Shown here: piece after piece, positions 23,528 to 32,385 of the stretch
Numbering within the stretch: position 1 is the stretch's first letter
How the letters are laid out: every line of letters starts with the position of its first letter
DNA from: Exiguobacterium mexicanum
Lineage (GTDB): Bacteria; Bacillota; Bacilli; Exiguobacteriales; Exiguobacteriaceae
Assembly: GCF_005960665.1 (NCBI RefSeq)
Contig: NZ_CP040676.1
Location: 1,994,501 to 2,058,500, forward strand
Direction of reading: 5' to 3'
Length of the DNA stretch: 64,000 nucleotides
Program-made: the position numbers and the translations under genes
Notes under the pieces: model-generated
Told to the model about the DNA's origin: nothing
Seen by the model: only the letters and a program-made list of their open reading frames with translations
Databases searched by the model: none

Positions 23528-26500
23528 TTACTCCGTGAACGGCTTATCTCGATGGCGACGTTTCGCCAAAATCAAGTAGTAAGCTGGAACGAGCACGAGC
23601 GTCAATACGGTCGAGAAGAGAATTCCTGACACGATTCCGATAGCAAGCGGTCGGAACAGTGGGTCTTCTCCAAGCGCGACCGGCAAGAGTGCCACAACAG
23701 CGGTCAACGCCGTCAACAGAATCGGACGAATCCGGGCGCGTCCCGCCTCATAGACGGCGGTCGTGACGGCCATGCCGTCGCGAATTCCTTGCTCGATGAA
23801 CTCGAACAAGACGACTGCGTTCCGAACGACGATCCCGGCTAGTGAGACGATCCCCATCGAGGCCATGAAACTAAATGGTGTCTGGGTGACGAACAGTCCG
23901 ACCACAGCACCGGCAATCGCCAAGTAAATCGTGAACAAGACGAGGAGCGGAAGTGACAGTGAATTGAACTGGAACGCGATGATCAAGAAGATCAAGAACA
24001 AGACGACGACGAACAACGTAGCAAGTTCAAGGAAGAACTCGTTCTGTGTGTCGCTCGCGCCAGATTGGTCAAACGCGATTCCTTCATCGGTCAATGACGC
24101 CTCGGCGTCAGCAAGCACGCGGTCGACGTCTTGTTTGAACGCCTCTTCGTCCATGCCTTCGCTCGCATAAATTTGGAGCGTCACGATCCGTTCCCCGTTC
24201 TCACGCGGAATCTGTTGAATCTGTTCTGTCGTCGTCTCAGTGACGAACGTACTGAGCGGTGCGACCGGAGGACCTGCCTCCGTCTGAACTGGGACGAGGA
24301 TATCGTCTAAGGCGAGCGCCTCACGGTTCGCTTCCGCATCGACGACGATTTTCACATCGCGTTGTTCGACTCCGTCATCAAACGTGCCGATCGGGATGCC
24401 GTCCGTGACGAGGCGAATCTGGTCACTGATTGATTTCGCGGTCACACCAGCGGCCGCCATCGCGTCACGATCAAGTTCATACGTGAGCGTCTGGAACGGC
24501 TCTTTAATGTTGTCGAGCACGAGTGCACCGTCGATGGCTTCAAGGTTCGCTTTCACGGTATCCCGGGCCGTGACGAGTTGCTCGATCGTTTCACCGCGCA
24601 TCGTGAACTCGACTGGTGCCGAAGTCGGCGGCCCTTGTTGCTGCGTATCCAAGAAGATTTCAGCATCCGGGTTGTTTTCCCGGATTTGTGTCGTATATTC
24701 GTCGATCAATTGAATCGCGTCAATCGTCTCGTTGTCGACACGAACGACGATTTGACCCGTGTTTTCACCGGTCTGATCGAGCCCTCCCGTGAAGAGGCTC
24801 GGTAGGCCGCCACCCGCAAAGACAGATGTCTCGACGACACCATCAATACTTTGGAACTCTTCCTCGATCGCTCGAAGTCTCTGTTCCGTCTCCTCAAGGT
24901 CGGTTTGGACCGGCAAGGTGACACTCGTCACGACTTCTGGCCGGTTCGCAGCCGGGAAGAATTCGAACGGCGTCAACAAGATCAAGCCGTACAATGCGGT
25001 CGTGATGACGAAACCGACGAGACCGAACGTCCATGGACGCTTCGCGACTTTGGGTAATAACGTATCTGCATAGAAATTACTGAGCCGGTTCAGTGGCCCA
25101 CCTAACCAACCCGGCTCGCGTTTCGATACTTTCACTTGCTTCCGATTCAACCAGTACTGGGCGATCGGCACGAGCGTCAAACTGATGAGCATCGAAGCGA
25201 GCACCGACAAGGCCAAGACGGTCGGCAAGGCACGGATAAAGTTCCCGTTCGCTCCCGAGAGGAGTGTCAATGGCAAGAAGGCGAAGACGACGGCGAGCGT
25301 CGATGTGACGATCGAGCCCCACACTTCTTTCGTCCCGCGTACGGCACCGCCCATCGCCGTGTCACCTTTTCGGTAACGGCGCAGGATATTGTCATTGACG
25401 ACGATGGCGTCATCGACGAGGATCCCGAGCGCAATGATGGCCCCGATGATTGAGATTTGGTTCAAGTCGACTCCGGTGAAACGAAGTGGAATCAACGCGA
25501 GCAAGAACGACAATGGAATCGCTAAGCTGACAATCAGCGAGCCTGAGAACGTGAGCCCAATCGTCGTGACGACGATGACCGCAATCATGGCAATGATGAA
25601 TTCACGAGTGAGGGATGAGAAAATATCATCGACCGCTTTGGCCTGCTCGTAATATGGAACAAGTTCGACACCATTCACGTCCCCGACTTCATCCGCAACG
25701 ACTTCGTCGACGCGTTCTTGAAGAGTCGGGATATCTTGACCCGATTCAATCGTGACCGTCAAGGAAACGGCAGGTTGTCCGTCGAGTGAAACGAGGTCCG
25801 TGACCGCTTTCTCCGTCTCTTCGACCGTGCCGACGTCTTCAAGCAGGACAGGCGTCCCATCCATTGAGCCGACGACGACTTGGCCCATGTCATTGACGTT
25901 CGTCAAACTATCGATCGCCAATTGGTAAATCCCATCTTCAGTCGACTGGCGACCGAGCGGGGTCGTCTTATATTCTTCATTGATCGCCGTCAAGACGTCC
26001 GGAAAAGCAAGTTGACGCTCCCCGAGTTCCGCCGAGTCGAGCGAGACGACGAATTCCGTTTCCGGTAGTCCTTTGATCGTCACACTGGTAACCCCATCTG
26101 TCCGCAACAGACGTTCCTCCAACCGCTCGATATCTTCACGCACTGTCTGGAGTGTTTGGCGATCATCTGCCGTCAACAAGTAAGAAGCGACCGGCAACTG
26201 CCCGATCGAGTCATTGACGGTCGGGGCCAGCGCATTTTCTGGCAAGCGAGGCGCAGCGTCTGAGATCGCTTGGCGTACATTCGACTGCAGCTCACTTCGA
26301 TCGAAGCCGTCTTCATACTCGACGGTGATATTCGAGAACTCGGATGCGGATAATGATGACACATTCTCGATACCATCGAGTCCTCTCAATTCAGTCTCCA
26401 AAATATTCGTAACGTTCCGTTCGACCGTCTCTGCGGTCGCGCCCGGATATGGCGTTTGAATCAAGATGATATTGACACTCGTCTCTGGAATTTCACGCTT

Positions 26501-26596
26501 CGGAAGTTGGAAGAACGTGAGCACTCCAACGACGACTGCGACGAGCAAAAACACGATGACCAGTTTTCCTCGTTCAATCATTTTTTGAAAAAACAT
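23528..26596 (-). CDS. RND-family efflux permease (SwrC/AcrB-like)
   Basis: A 1022-residue proton-driven exporter with the duplicated RND architecture: an N-terminal helix, a large external loop (about 35-330), six helices including LGILVDDAIVVNDNI with the paired acidic residues of the proton relay, a second large loop, and six more helices ending SGILFSTVLTLVLVPAYY. Gram-positive members such as B. subtilis SwrC export surfactants and amphiphiles. ATG 26596 follows GAGGGGT. No membrane-fusion protein gene is adjacent, which is normal for Gram-positive RND proteins. The substrate is unknown. Confidence 0.88.
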   Translation of the reverse strand: MFFQKMIERGKLVIVFLLVAVVVGVLTFFQLPKREIPETSVNIILIQTPYPGATAETVERNVTNILETELRGLDGIENVSSLSASEFSNITVEYEDGFDRSELQSNVRQAISDAAPRLPENALAPTVNDSIGQLPVASYLLTADDRQTLQTVREDIERLEERLLRTDGVTSVTIKGLPETEFVVSLDSAELGERQLAFPDVLTAINEEYKTTPLGRQSTEDGIYQLAIDSLTNVNDMGQVVVGSMDGTPVLLEDVGTVEETEKAVTDLVSLDGQPAVSLTVTIESGQDIPTLQERVDEVVADEVGDVNGVELVPYYEQAKAVDDIFSSLTREFIIAMIAVIVVTTIGLTFSGSLIVSLAIPLSFLLALIPLRFTGVDLNQISIIGAIIALGILVDDAIVVNDNILRRYRKGDTAMGGAVRGTKEVWGSIVTSTLAVVFAFLPLTLLSGANGNFIRALPTVLALSVLASMLISLTLVPIAQYWLNRKQVKVSKREPGWLGGPLNRLSNFYADTLLPKVAKRPWTFGLVGFVITTALYGLILLTPFEFFPAANRPEVVTSVTLPVQTDLEETEQRLRAIEEEFQSIDGVVETSVFAGGGLPSLFTGGLDQTGENTGQIVVRVDNETIDAIQLIDEYTTQIRENNPDAEIFLDTQQQGPPTSAPVEFTMRGETIEQLVTARDTVKANLEAIDGALVLDNIKEPFQTLTYELDRDAMAAAGVTAKSISDQIRLVTDGIPIGTFDDGVEQRDVKIVVDAEANREALALDDILVPVQTEAGPPVAPLSTFVTETTTEQIQQIPRENGERIVTLQIYASEGMDEEAFKQDVDRVLADAEASLTDEGIAFDQSGASDTQNEFFLELATLFVVVLFLIFLIIAFQFNSLSLPLLVLFTIYLAIAGAVVGLFVTQTPFSFMASMGIVSLAGIVVRNAVVLFEFIEQGIRDGMAVTTAVYEAGRARIRPILLTALTAVVALLPVALGEDPLFRPLAIGIVSGILFSTVLTLVLVPAYYLILAKRRHRDKPFTE

Positions 26597-26704
26597 GTTG
26601 ACCCCTCACTTTCAGATAATGTGCAAATACACATATGAACTATTCTTCTTTATCATAGAGGGGTTCACCATTCATTTCAATCTTTAAACACAGTTGAATG
26701 TGCT

Positions 26705-27154
26705 TCAGTGAAAGCGTTTTTGAAACGAATACGATAACTCGATGGACCGTTGCTTTTGCTTATAGACGGTATGATTCGAGACCGGGACCTCGACCGACTC
26801 ACCCGAATGAAAGATAATCCGACTTCCTTTACCACTCTTCTTAGCATCGAGGACTTGAGAAAAATTTATCCAGGCACAGTCCGGACTCTCTTTTGCAATC
26901 GTCGGGAAAAAGATTGCATCTGCATGCCAATCCATGATGACAGGTGTCTTCCGGTGCGGGCCGAGTACGTTACGGGCCGCCTCGATCCGTCCTTGAATGC
27001 TTGAACCGTAATACAGACAGGCCGATTCGAGTAAATACAGGGGCGATCCCTTCATTCGCGATACACCGTCGGATTGATAGACGAGCGTCTCCGCCTCCCC
27101 ATACTCATTGAAAACTGGAATCAAAGCTCTTGTTTCATTCGTCAACTGAGTCAT
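26705..27154 (-). CDS. comK: ComK competence transcription factor
   Basis: A 149-residue ComK-family protein. Matching blocks are the central SACLYYGSSIQGRIEAARNV (compare the CRFFGSSYAGR region of B. subtilis ComK), KTPVIMDWHADAIFFPT, and ESPDCAWINF. ComK activates DNA-uptake genes by binding paired AT boxes. The protein is shorter than B. subtilis ComK, lacking most of the ~35-residue C-terminal tail that is a proteolysis target there. ATG 27154 is 8 bases after GGAGG; the two upstream in-frame ATGs overlap that site. Confidence 0.85.
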   Translation of the reverse strand: MTQLTNETRALIPVFNEYGEAETLVYQSDGVSRMKGSPLYLLESACLYYGSSIQGRIEAARNVLGPHRKTPVIMDWHADAIFFPTIAKESPDCAWINFSQVLDAKKSGKGSRIIFHSGESVEVPVSNHTVYKQKQRSIELSYSFQKRFH

Positions 27155-27246
27155 CTGATTTGCCTCCATCATGGATATAGTGACTTACATGTCATTCATA
27201 CCAAGAAATGAAGACTTAAACAAATCGCGTTCATATATTTCCCACT

Positions 27247-27279
27247 AAAAAAACCAACCGATTATCGGCTGGTTTTTTA
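27247..27279 (-). terminator. Terminator after cssS
   Basis: Stem of about 10 bp built on ACCA-CCGAT/ATCGG-TGGT, with T runs in both directions. Positioned to end the cssR-cssS transcript. Confidence 0.75.
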
Positions 27280-27282
27280 ATT

Positions 27283-28656
27283 TCAGTGATCTAATTTCTT
27301 ATTCTGTAACGATTTCGATTGAGGAAAGTGAAAATGTACACGTACTCCGTCTTTTGTATTTCCCAAGGCGACCGTCCCCTCATGGAGTGTCACGATTCGT
27401 TGAACGATGAACAGGCCAAGACCGAACTTCCCTTGTTTCCCTCGCGAAAACTGATGGAACAAGTCGAGGTTCGCGTCGACCGGGGGACCGTCATTCTCAA
27501 TGGTGATGTCGACACCCGCCTCGGAGCGTGTCAGTTCGATTCGAATCGTCGACTCGGCATAGCGCAAGGCATTATCGAGCACGTTCTCGAAGGCGACACG
27601 GATTTGTTCTCCGTCCCCGAGCATCTCGCCGGCATGTCCTGTCACCGACCAGTCCAAGTTGCCGCGCAGTTTGAATCGGCTAACGAGCAGTTCCATCAAC
27701 TTATCGAGATTGATCGGTTCAAGCCGCATCTCCTGGCCCTTAAAGTATTCGAGCTTCGTGACATATAACAAATCGACGACTTTCTTCTCGAGCCGGGACG
27801 CCTCTTCATCGATGACTTCGGCCGACCCTTTCAAATCCCCGGTCGGATAAATCCCGTCCCCGATGGATTGGGCGTAACCGCGAATTACCATAATCGGCGT
27901 CTTCAAGTCGTGCGAGATGTTTTGGAGCAGCGCCTGTTGGGCCACGTCTTGCTCTTGAAACTCTTGCCGCATCGCGTCAATCGAGCGGGCCAACTGCCCG
28001 AGCTCATCTTGACGAGCGAGCGGGAGCACCGTCTCCCATTGTCGGTTCGAGATTTTCTCGACCGCCCGCTCCATCTCGACGATCGGCTTCGTCAACTCTC
28101 GCGACATCCATAAAGCCGGGATTAACGACAACAGGCTGATGACGCCGATTAAAATCGAGATGCGCCAGTAGAGCGTCGAGACAAGTTCACGCCGGTAAGC
28201 GTCCCAGGCGTAGGAAGCTTGGTAAATCAGAGCCCCATCGTACTCGTTCTGGCGGATGATATAGTAGACGTCCTCTCCATCAATCGTCGTCTGGTATTTG
28301 GCGACCTCGCTCGTCTGTGTGAGCGCCTCTTGATACATTCGGTTCGTCAATTCGAGCGGGGCCGAACCATAAATGATGCGTCCGTTCGGCAAAAAGATGA
28401 GCTGGTTGACCGATCGGGATTCTTGTTGGCGACGGTCATACTCAATCGGATTTTGCGGAATGTTTTCTAGCTCATTCGTATTCCCCAGGTAATAATCCAC
28501 ATCTTGCAACGTCTCGTACACTTGTTCATCGATAAACTGCGTGATCGAGGAACGAATCGTCAACAAAATCATCAAGGCGAGCGTCACGATGATCAGAAGG
28601 ATCAATACCCAAATCTTCCACATGAGCCGTTTCGGCTGGAGACGATCGAGCTTCAT
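27283..28656 (-). CDS. cssS: CssS-like secretion-stress sensor kinase
   Basis: A 457-residue membrane kinase with two membrane helices (about 12-33 and 165-187) around a ~130-residue external sensor, then HAMP. HisKA carries LQNISHDLKTPIMVIRGYAQ and the next block DGIYPTGDLKGS, which match B. subtilis CssS closely; the ATPase ends FGLGLFIVQRI. CssS senses misfolded secreted protein and heat, and signals to CssR to induce HtrA-type proteases. Its ATG overlaps the cssR stop as ATGA. The downstream htrA targets are not in this window. Confidence 0.85.
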   Translation of the reverse strand: MKLDRLQPKRLMWKIWVLILLIIVTLALMILLTIRSSITQFIDEQVYETLQDVDYYLGNTNELENIPQNPIEYDRRQQESRSVNQLIFLPNGRIIYGSAPLELTNRMYQEALTQTSEVAKYQTTIDGEDVYYIIRQNEYDGALIYQASYAWDAYRRELVSTLYWRISILIGVISLLSLIPALWMSRELTKPIVEMERAVEKISNRQWETVLPLARQDELGQLARSIDAMRQEFQEQDVAQQALLQNISHDLKTPIMVIRGYAQSIGDGIYPTGDLKGSAEVIDEEASRLEKKVVDLLYVTKLEYFKGQEMRLEPINLDKLMELLVSRFKLRGNLDWSVTGHAGEMLGDGEQIRVAFENVLDNALRYAESTIRIELTRSEAGVDITIENDGPPVDANLDLFHQFSRGKQGKFGLGLFIVQRIVTLHEGTVALGNTKDGVRVHFHFPQSKSLQNKKLDH

Positions 28657-29315
28657 GGCTTAACGAGTCGGTAACCGACGCCATAGAGCGTTTCGAGCTC
28701 AAGGCGATGCAGTTTCTTCCGGAGACGGCGTACCAAGTCATCGACGACGCGGTCCGAGCCGAAATAGTCATGGCCCCATACCCCTTCTAAAATCTGTTCG
28801 CGTGATAAGGCAGAGCCCGGATGTTCGAGGAAGAGCAGCAGCAAGTCGAACTCTTTTGATGTCAAATCGATCTCATCTTGTTCATGCTTGATGAGACGTT
28901 TCTCAGGATAAATCGTATATTCCCCATATTCGATATGCTCATTCGATTTCGAACCGTAGACACGGTCGATCAATTTTTTGACGCGGATGACCAGTTCCCG
29001 TGGCAAGAACGGTTTCGCGATGTAATCGTCCGACCCCATCTCGAGTCCGATAATTTTATCGATATCCTCATCTCGCGCCGAAATGAAAATCGTCGGCGTG
29101 AACGCGTTTTTCGCTTTGATTTCTTTCAGTAATTGGAACCCATCGAGGTCCGGGAGCATGATATCGAGCACCCATAAGTCTGGTTCGTCTTTGATTGCGG
29201 CCTGGGCCGAGGTCCCGTCGGTGAACGAACGGACCTGATACCCTTCTTGCTCTAAATACGTGACGAGCATCTTATTTAAATTGATTTCATCATCGACTAA
29301 ATAGATTGTGTACAT
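28653..29315 (-). CDS. cssR: CssR-like response regulator
   Basis: A 220-residue OmpR-type regulator. The receiver opens MYTIYLVDDEINLN, with the phospho-aspartate in WVLDIMLPDLDG, ISARDEDIDK and SKPFLPRE-like AKPFLPRELVIRVKK. The winged-helix output ends VWGHDYFGSDRVVDDLVRRLRKK. The pattern matches B. subtilis CssR. The ATG at 29315 follows AGAGGTGACTGGA; the GTG three codons upstream is part of the ribosome site. Forms an operon with cssS. Confidence 0.87.
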   Translation of the reverse strand: MYTIYLVDDEINLNKMLVTYLEQEGYQVRSFTDGTSAQAAIKDEPDLWVLDIMLPDLDGFQLLKEIKAKNAFTPTIFISARDEDIDKIIGLEMGSDDYIAKPFLPRELVIRVKKLIDRVYGSKSNEHIEYGEYTIYPEKRLIKHEQDEIDLTSKEFDLLLLFLEHPGSALSREQILEGVWGHDYFGSDRVVDDLVRRLRKKLHRLELETLYGVGYRLVKP

Positions 29316-29430
29316 TCCAGTCACCTCTGCAACGTTTTTTATTTATCATATCAAACAATTGTGGATGAATGATGGGAATGCAGCCGTTTCCTCCGCGCTC
29401 AATGTGTTCACGACACGCAAACAAGCCCAC

Positions 29431-29453
29431 AAAAAAAGAAGGGTTCCCCCTTC
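29431..29453 (-). terminator. Terminator after the Fur-box peptide gene
   Basis: Minus-strand GAAGGG/CCCTTC hairpin with a 4-base loop and seven Ts. It begins within the last codon region of the 31-codon frame. Confidence 0.7.
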
Positions 29454-29454
29454 C

Positions 29455-29550
29455 TTACCGCGTCGGCCGAGTGCGCATCTGTTGTGCGAGGAATACCGTG
29501 CCGCCACTAAGGAGGGCCAGTACACCGCTGATCATCATGAGTTCCATCAT
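29455..29550 (-). CDS. 31-residue hydrophobic peptide under a Fur box
   Basis: A short frame, 32 codons with its stop, that begins MMELMMISGVLALLSGGTVF and ends QMRTRPTR. It has one hydrophobic segment (about residues 5-22) and a positively charged tail, so a small single-pass membrane protein with its C-terminus inside is likely. It has an AAGGTGG ribosome site 5 bases before ATG, a Fur-like operator 16-36 bases upstream, an extended -10 beyond that, and a terminator right after the stop. These signals together support a real gene. The function is unknown; iron-sparing small proteins (FbpB/C) are an analogy only. Confidence 0.65.
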   Translation of the reverse strand: MMELMMISGVLALLSGGTVFLAQQMRTRPTR

Positions 29551-29565
29551 GTTCCACCTTCCTAC

Positions 29566-29586
29566 TGATATCGATTCTCATTATCA
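29566..29586. promoter_or_regulatory. Fur box
   Basis: A 21-base inverted repeat, TGATAAT-GAGAATCG-ATATCA on the minus strand, matching the classical TGATAATGATAATCATTATCA at 18 positions. It lies between a TGCTATATT extended -10 (29592-29600) and the start codon of the 31-residue peptide, where bound Fur would block transcription. Confidence 0.7.
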
Positions 29587-29591
29587 CCTAT

Positions 29592-29600
29592 AATATAGCA
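29592..29600 (-). promoter_or_regulatory. Extended -10 promoter of the Fur-box peptide
   Basis: TGCTATATT on the minus strand, an extended -10 (TGn plus TATATT). No good -35 hexamer is present at 17 bases. Confidence 0.45.
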
Positions 29601-29623
29601 TACTTTTCTTAGCATGAACATGA

Positions 29624-29653
29624 CAAAAAAACTCCCGCCATGGTAGGCGGGAG
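29624..29653 (-). terminator. Terminator after copZ
   Basis: Minus-strand 8-bp CTCCCGCC/GGCGGGAG stem, then seven Ts. Confidence 0.85.
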
Positions 29654-29660
29654 CTCTCGA

Positions 29661-29867
29661 TTATGCGTTGACGTCGTAACCCTGTTCTTCGATGGCTTCG
29701 ATCATCGTTTTCACTGAAATTTTATCGTTGTGGATGACATCGACCCGATGGTCCTGTAACGAGACGATCGCTGACTCGACGCCTTCAAGTTCTGTCAAGG
29801 CGCCTTCGACCGCCGCCTTGCAGTGATTACATGTCATACCTTCTACTTTTAATGTCGTTTCATTCAT
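29661..29867 (-). CDS. copZ: Copper chaperone
   Basis: A 68-residue heavy-metal-associated domain protein with the metal site [11 protein letters not shown] near residues 10-20. Delivers Cu(I) to CopA in the cytoplasm. AAGGAGG lies 8 bases before ATG. The start codon overlaps the copA stop as ATGA, so copA and copZ are coupled. Last gene of the csoR-copA-copZ operon. Confidence 0.92.
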   Translation of the reverse strand: MNETTLKVEGMTCNHCKAAVEGALTELEGVESAIVSLQDHRVDVIHNDKISVKTMIEAIEEQGYDVNA

Positions 29868-31975
29868 TTGGATGTTCCTCCTTGTGTTTTCAATCGTAAC
29901 GCGTTCAAGACGACCGAGACCGAACTGAACGCCATGGCCGCCCCGGCAATCCACGGGGCAAGCAAACCGGCGGCTGCGACCGGGATACCGAGACTGTTAT
30001 AGGCAAGCGCCCAGAACAAATTTTGACGAATGTTACGCATCGTCAACGCACTCATCTCGATGGCACGGTTCACCCCATCGATATCTTGCCCCATCACGGT
30101 GACATCGGCCGCCTCAAGAGCGATATCCGTCCCGCTTCCGAAGGCGATGCCCACGTCAGCGACAGCAAGTGCCGGCGCGTCATTCATCCCGTCCCCGACC
30201 ATGGCCACACGGCCCTGGCGTTTCAGCGCCTCGACATGATCCGCCTTCTCGACGGGCAGTACCTCGGCGATGACGTTCGTTTCCGGAATCCCGAGTTGAC
30301 GGGCGACGTCGAATGCGACTTCTTTCCGATCACCGGTCAAGACGTAGACTTGTCTCGTCTTGGCAAGTTGTTGGACGACGGCACGGCTTTGGTCTTTCAA
30401 CCGATCTTGCAGACCAAACGCCGCAACGACCCCAGACTCGTCGGCCACATAGACCGGCGTCATCGCCTGCATGTCCCACTCCGGTAATGCAAATCCGGCT
30501 TCTTGCATCATACGGACCGAGCCGATAAGAAGAGGTTTCCCATCTACGACCGCTTTCAATCCTCGACCGGCCAACTCTTCAACGCGTTCGACCTGACCGT
30601 CCCCTTCGCCCCGACCGATTGCCTCGGCGAGCGGGTGCGTCGACTGACGTTCGGCCATGACGGCTTGTTTCAAGAACGACGTCTCTCCGAACGTCGCCAC
30701 GACTTCCGGCGTACCTTTCGTGAGCGTCCCCGTCTTATCGAAGACGACGATATCGACCCCATTCAACGATTCGAGCTGACCGCCACCTTTGAACAAGACA
30801 CCACGTTCGGCGGCACGGCCCGTCCCGACCATGATCGATGTCGGTGTCGCGAGACCGAGCGCACACGGACAAGCGATAACGAGAACGGCGATCGAGGCCC
30901 GGATCGCCATGTCCAAATCATTGAAGCCAAGCGTCCAGACGGCGAACGTCAAGGCGCTGATGGCGACGACGATTGGAACGAACACACCGGAAATCCGGTC
31001 CGCTTGTCGTTGGATCGGGGCTTTGTCCGTCTGCGCCTGTTCAACAACACGAACAATTTGAGCGAGCATCGTCTCGCTGCCAACACGTTCGGCGACCATC
31101 AAGACCCGGTGCGAGCGGTTAATCGTTCCGCCGACAACATCGGCGCCGACACTTTTCTCAGATGGGATTGATTCCCCGGTCAACATCGACTCATCGATGA
31201 CCGTCTCACCTTCGACGATTTTTCCATCGACCGGCACTTTTTCGCCAGGGCGGACGACGATGACGTCACCGGCTTTGACCAAGTCGATCGCGACTGGCCG
31301 TTCCACACCGTCAACAAGTAAAATCGCTTCTTTCGCCTGTAACGATAAAAGTGACTTGAGCGCGTCCGTCGTTTTTTCTTTCGCTCGGGCCTCTAACCAT
31401 TTCCCGAGCAATACGAGCGTAATCAAAACGGCACTCGTCTCAAAATAGAGCGACGGATGCATCGGATGCACGAGCATCTCGAAGACGGAATAAAAGTAAG
31501 CCGCCGATGTCCCTGTCGCCACGAGCACATCCATGTTGGCCGCGCCGCTCTTCAGGCTCTTATACGCCCCTTTATAAAACTGGGCCCCGATCCAGAACTG
31601 GACCGGTGTGGCGAGCGCGAATTGCCACCACGGATTCATGAGCCAATCGGCATGGAACGTCACACCCGGGATGTGCGTAATCATGACGAGCAGAAGCGGT
31701 GCTGACAATAGCGCCGAGATGAGCACTTTTCGTTCGAGCGGGCGGAGGTCGTGTTTCGGGGTCAATTCCGCTTTCCGTTCTGCGCCGTAGCCGATCTTCT
31801 CGATTCGGGCAATCAACTCTTCTTCAGTGATACCTTCCTCGACGCGAATCGTCGCCGTTTCAAGCGGCAAGTTAACGGTCGCTTCGACGCCGTCCATTTT
31901 ATTCAACACTTTTTCGATTCGGCCCGAACATGCGGCGCATGTCATCCCTTGAATCGACAGTTCGACGGTTTTCAT
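29864..31975 (-). CDS. copA: Copper-exporting P-type ATPase
   Basis: A 703-residue P1B ATPase that pumps Cu(I) out of the cell. Domains: one N-terminal metal-binding domain ([12 protein letters not shown]), membrane helices, the phosphatase loop TGES, the transmembrane metal site CPC in [13 protein letters not shown], the phosphorylation site [11 protein letters not shown], and the hinge [10 protein letters not shown]. Only one N-terminal metal domain is present, whereas B. subtilis CopA has two. It lies 12 bases after csoR and overlaps copZ. Confidence 0.93.
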   Translation of the reverse strand: MKTVELSIQGMTCAACSGRIEKVLNKMDGVEATVNLPLETATIRVEEGITEEELIARIEKIGYGAERKAELTPKHDLRPLERKVLISALLSAPLLLVMITHIPGVTFHADWLMNPWWQFALATPVQFWIGAQFYKGAYKSLKSGAANMDVLVATGTSAAYFYSVFEMLVHPMHPSLYFETSAVLITLVLLGKWLEARAKEKTTDALKSLLSLQAKEAILLVDGVERPVAIDLVKAGDVIVVRPGEKVPVDGKIVEGETVIDESMLTGESIPSEKSVGADVVGGTINRSHRVLMVAERVGSETMLAQIVRVVEQAQTDKAPIQRQADRISGVFVPIVVAISALTFAVWTLGFNDLDMAIRASIAVLVIACPCALGLATPTSIMVGTGRAAERGVLFKGGGQLESLNGVDIVVFDKTGTLTKGTPEVVATFGETSFLKQAVMAERQSTHPLAEAIGRGEGDGQVERVEELAGRGLKAVVDGKPLLIGSVRMMQEAGFALPEWDMQAMTPVYVADESGVVAAFGLQDRLKDQSRAVVQQLAKTRQVYVLTGDRKEVAFDVARQLGIPETNVIAEVLPVEKADHVEALKRQGRVAMVGDGMNDAPALAVADVGIAFGSGTDIALEAADVTVMGQDIDGVNRAIEMSALTMRNIRQNLFWALAYNSLGIPVAAAGLLAPWIAGAAMAFSSVSVVLNALRLKTQGGTSK

Positions 31976-31987
31976 CGGTCCACCTCC

Positions 31988-32290
31988 TTACTTTTTGATG
32001 CGGCTGACGATTGTCATCAATTCGTCAATGTATGGGTCCATGTCTTCCGTTTCGCTGGCATGGACTAGACATTTGCGCATGTGGCGTTCGAGCAGTTGCA
32101 TCTCAACTTGTTTGAGCGCAGCTTGAATGGCTGACGTCTGAGTCAAAATATCGACACAATAACGGTCGCTCTCGACCATCTTTTGAATCCCTCGTACTTG
32201 TCCTTCAATCCGGCGCAGCCGTTTGCTGAGCGCTTCACGCTCCGCGTCTTCGCGCGGAACAATCGGTTCGTCATGCATGAATTCTTCCAT
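31988..32290 (-). CDS. csoR: Copper-sensing repressor
   Basis: A 100-residue helical CsoR/DUF156 protein with the Cu(I) ligand set: cysteine in SDRYCVDIL, histidine in LLERHMRKC and the second cysteine two residues later. Represses cop genes and leaves DNA when Cu(I) binds. The ATG at 32290 has GAGGTG 6 bases upstream; an overlapping GTG is not used. First gene of the operon, with a near-consensus promoter at 32309-32337 containing a G-rich operator-like spacer. Confidence 0.9.
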   Translation of the reverse strand: MEEFMHDEPIVPREDAEREALSKRLRRIEGQVRGIQKMVESDRYCVDILTQTSAIQAALKQVEMQLLERHMRKCLVHASETEDMDPYIDELMTIVSRIKK

Positions 32291-32308
32291 GGTTATCACC
32301 TCACCTTC

Positions 32309-32337
32309 AATATACCCCTACCCCGTAATGGTGTCAA
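32309..32337 (-). promoter_or_regulatory. csoR-copA-copZ promoter with candidate CsoR operator
   Basis: On the minus strand, TTGACA (32337-32332), a 17-base spacer and TATATT (32314-32309). The spacer contains TACGGGGTAGGGGTA, similar in composition to known G-tract CsoR sites, so repressor binding would block polymerase directly. Confidence 0.7.
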
Positions 32338-32347
32338 ATCATTTAAT

Positions 32348-32376
32348 CAAAAAAAGAGCGACTGATTTGTCGCTCT
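32348..32376 (-). terminator. Terminator after the acyl-CoA ligase gene
   Basis: Minus-strand AGAGCGAC/GTCGCTCT stem with T run. Confidence 0.8.
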
Positions 32377-32385
32377 TCCCCCTAA

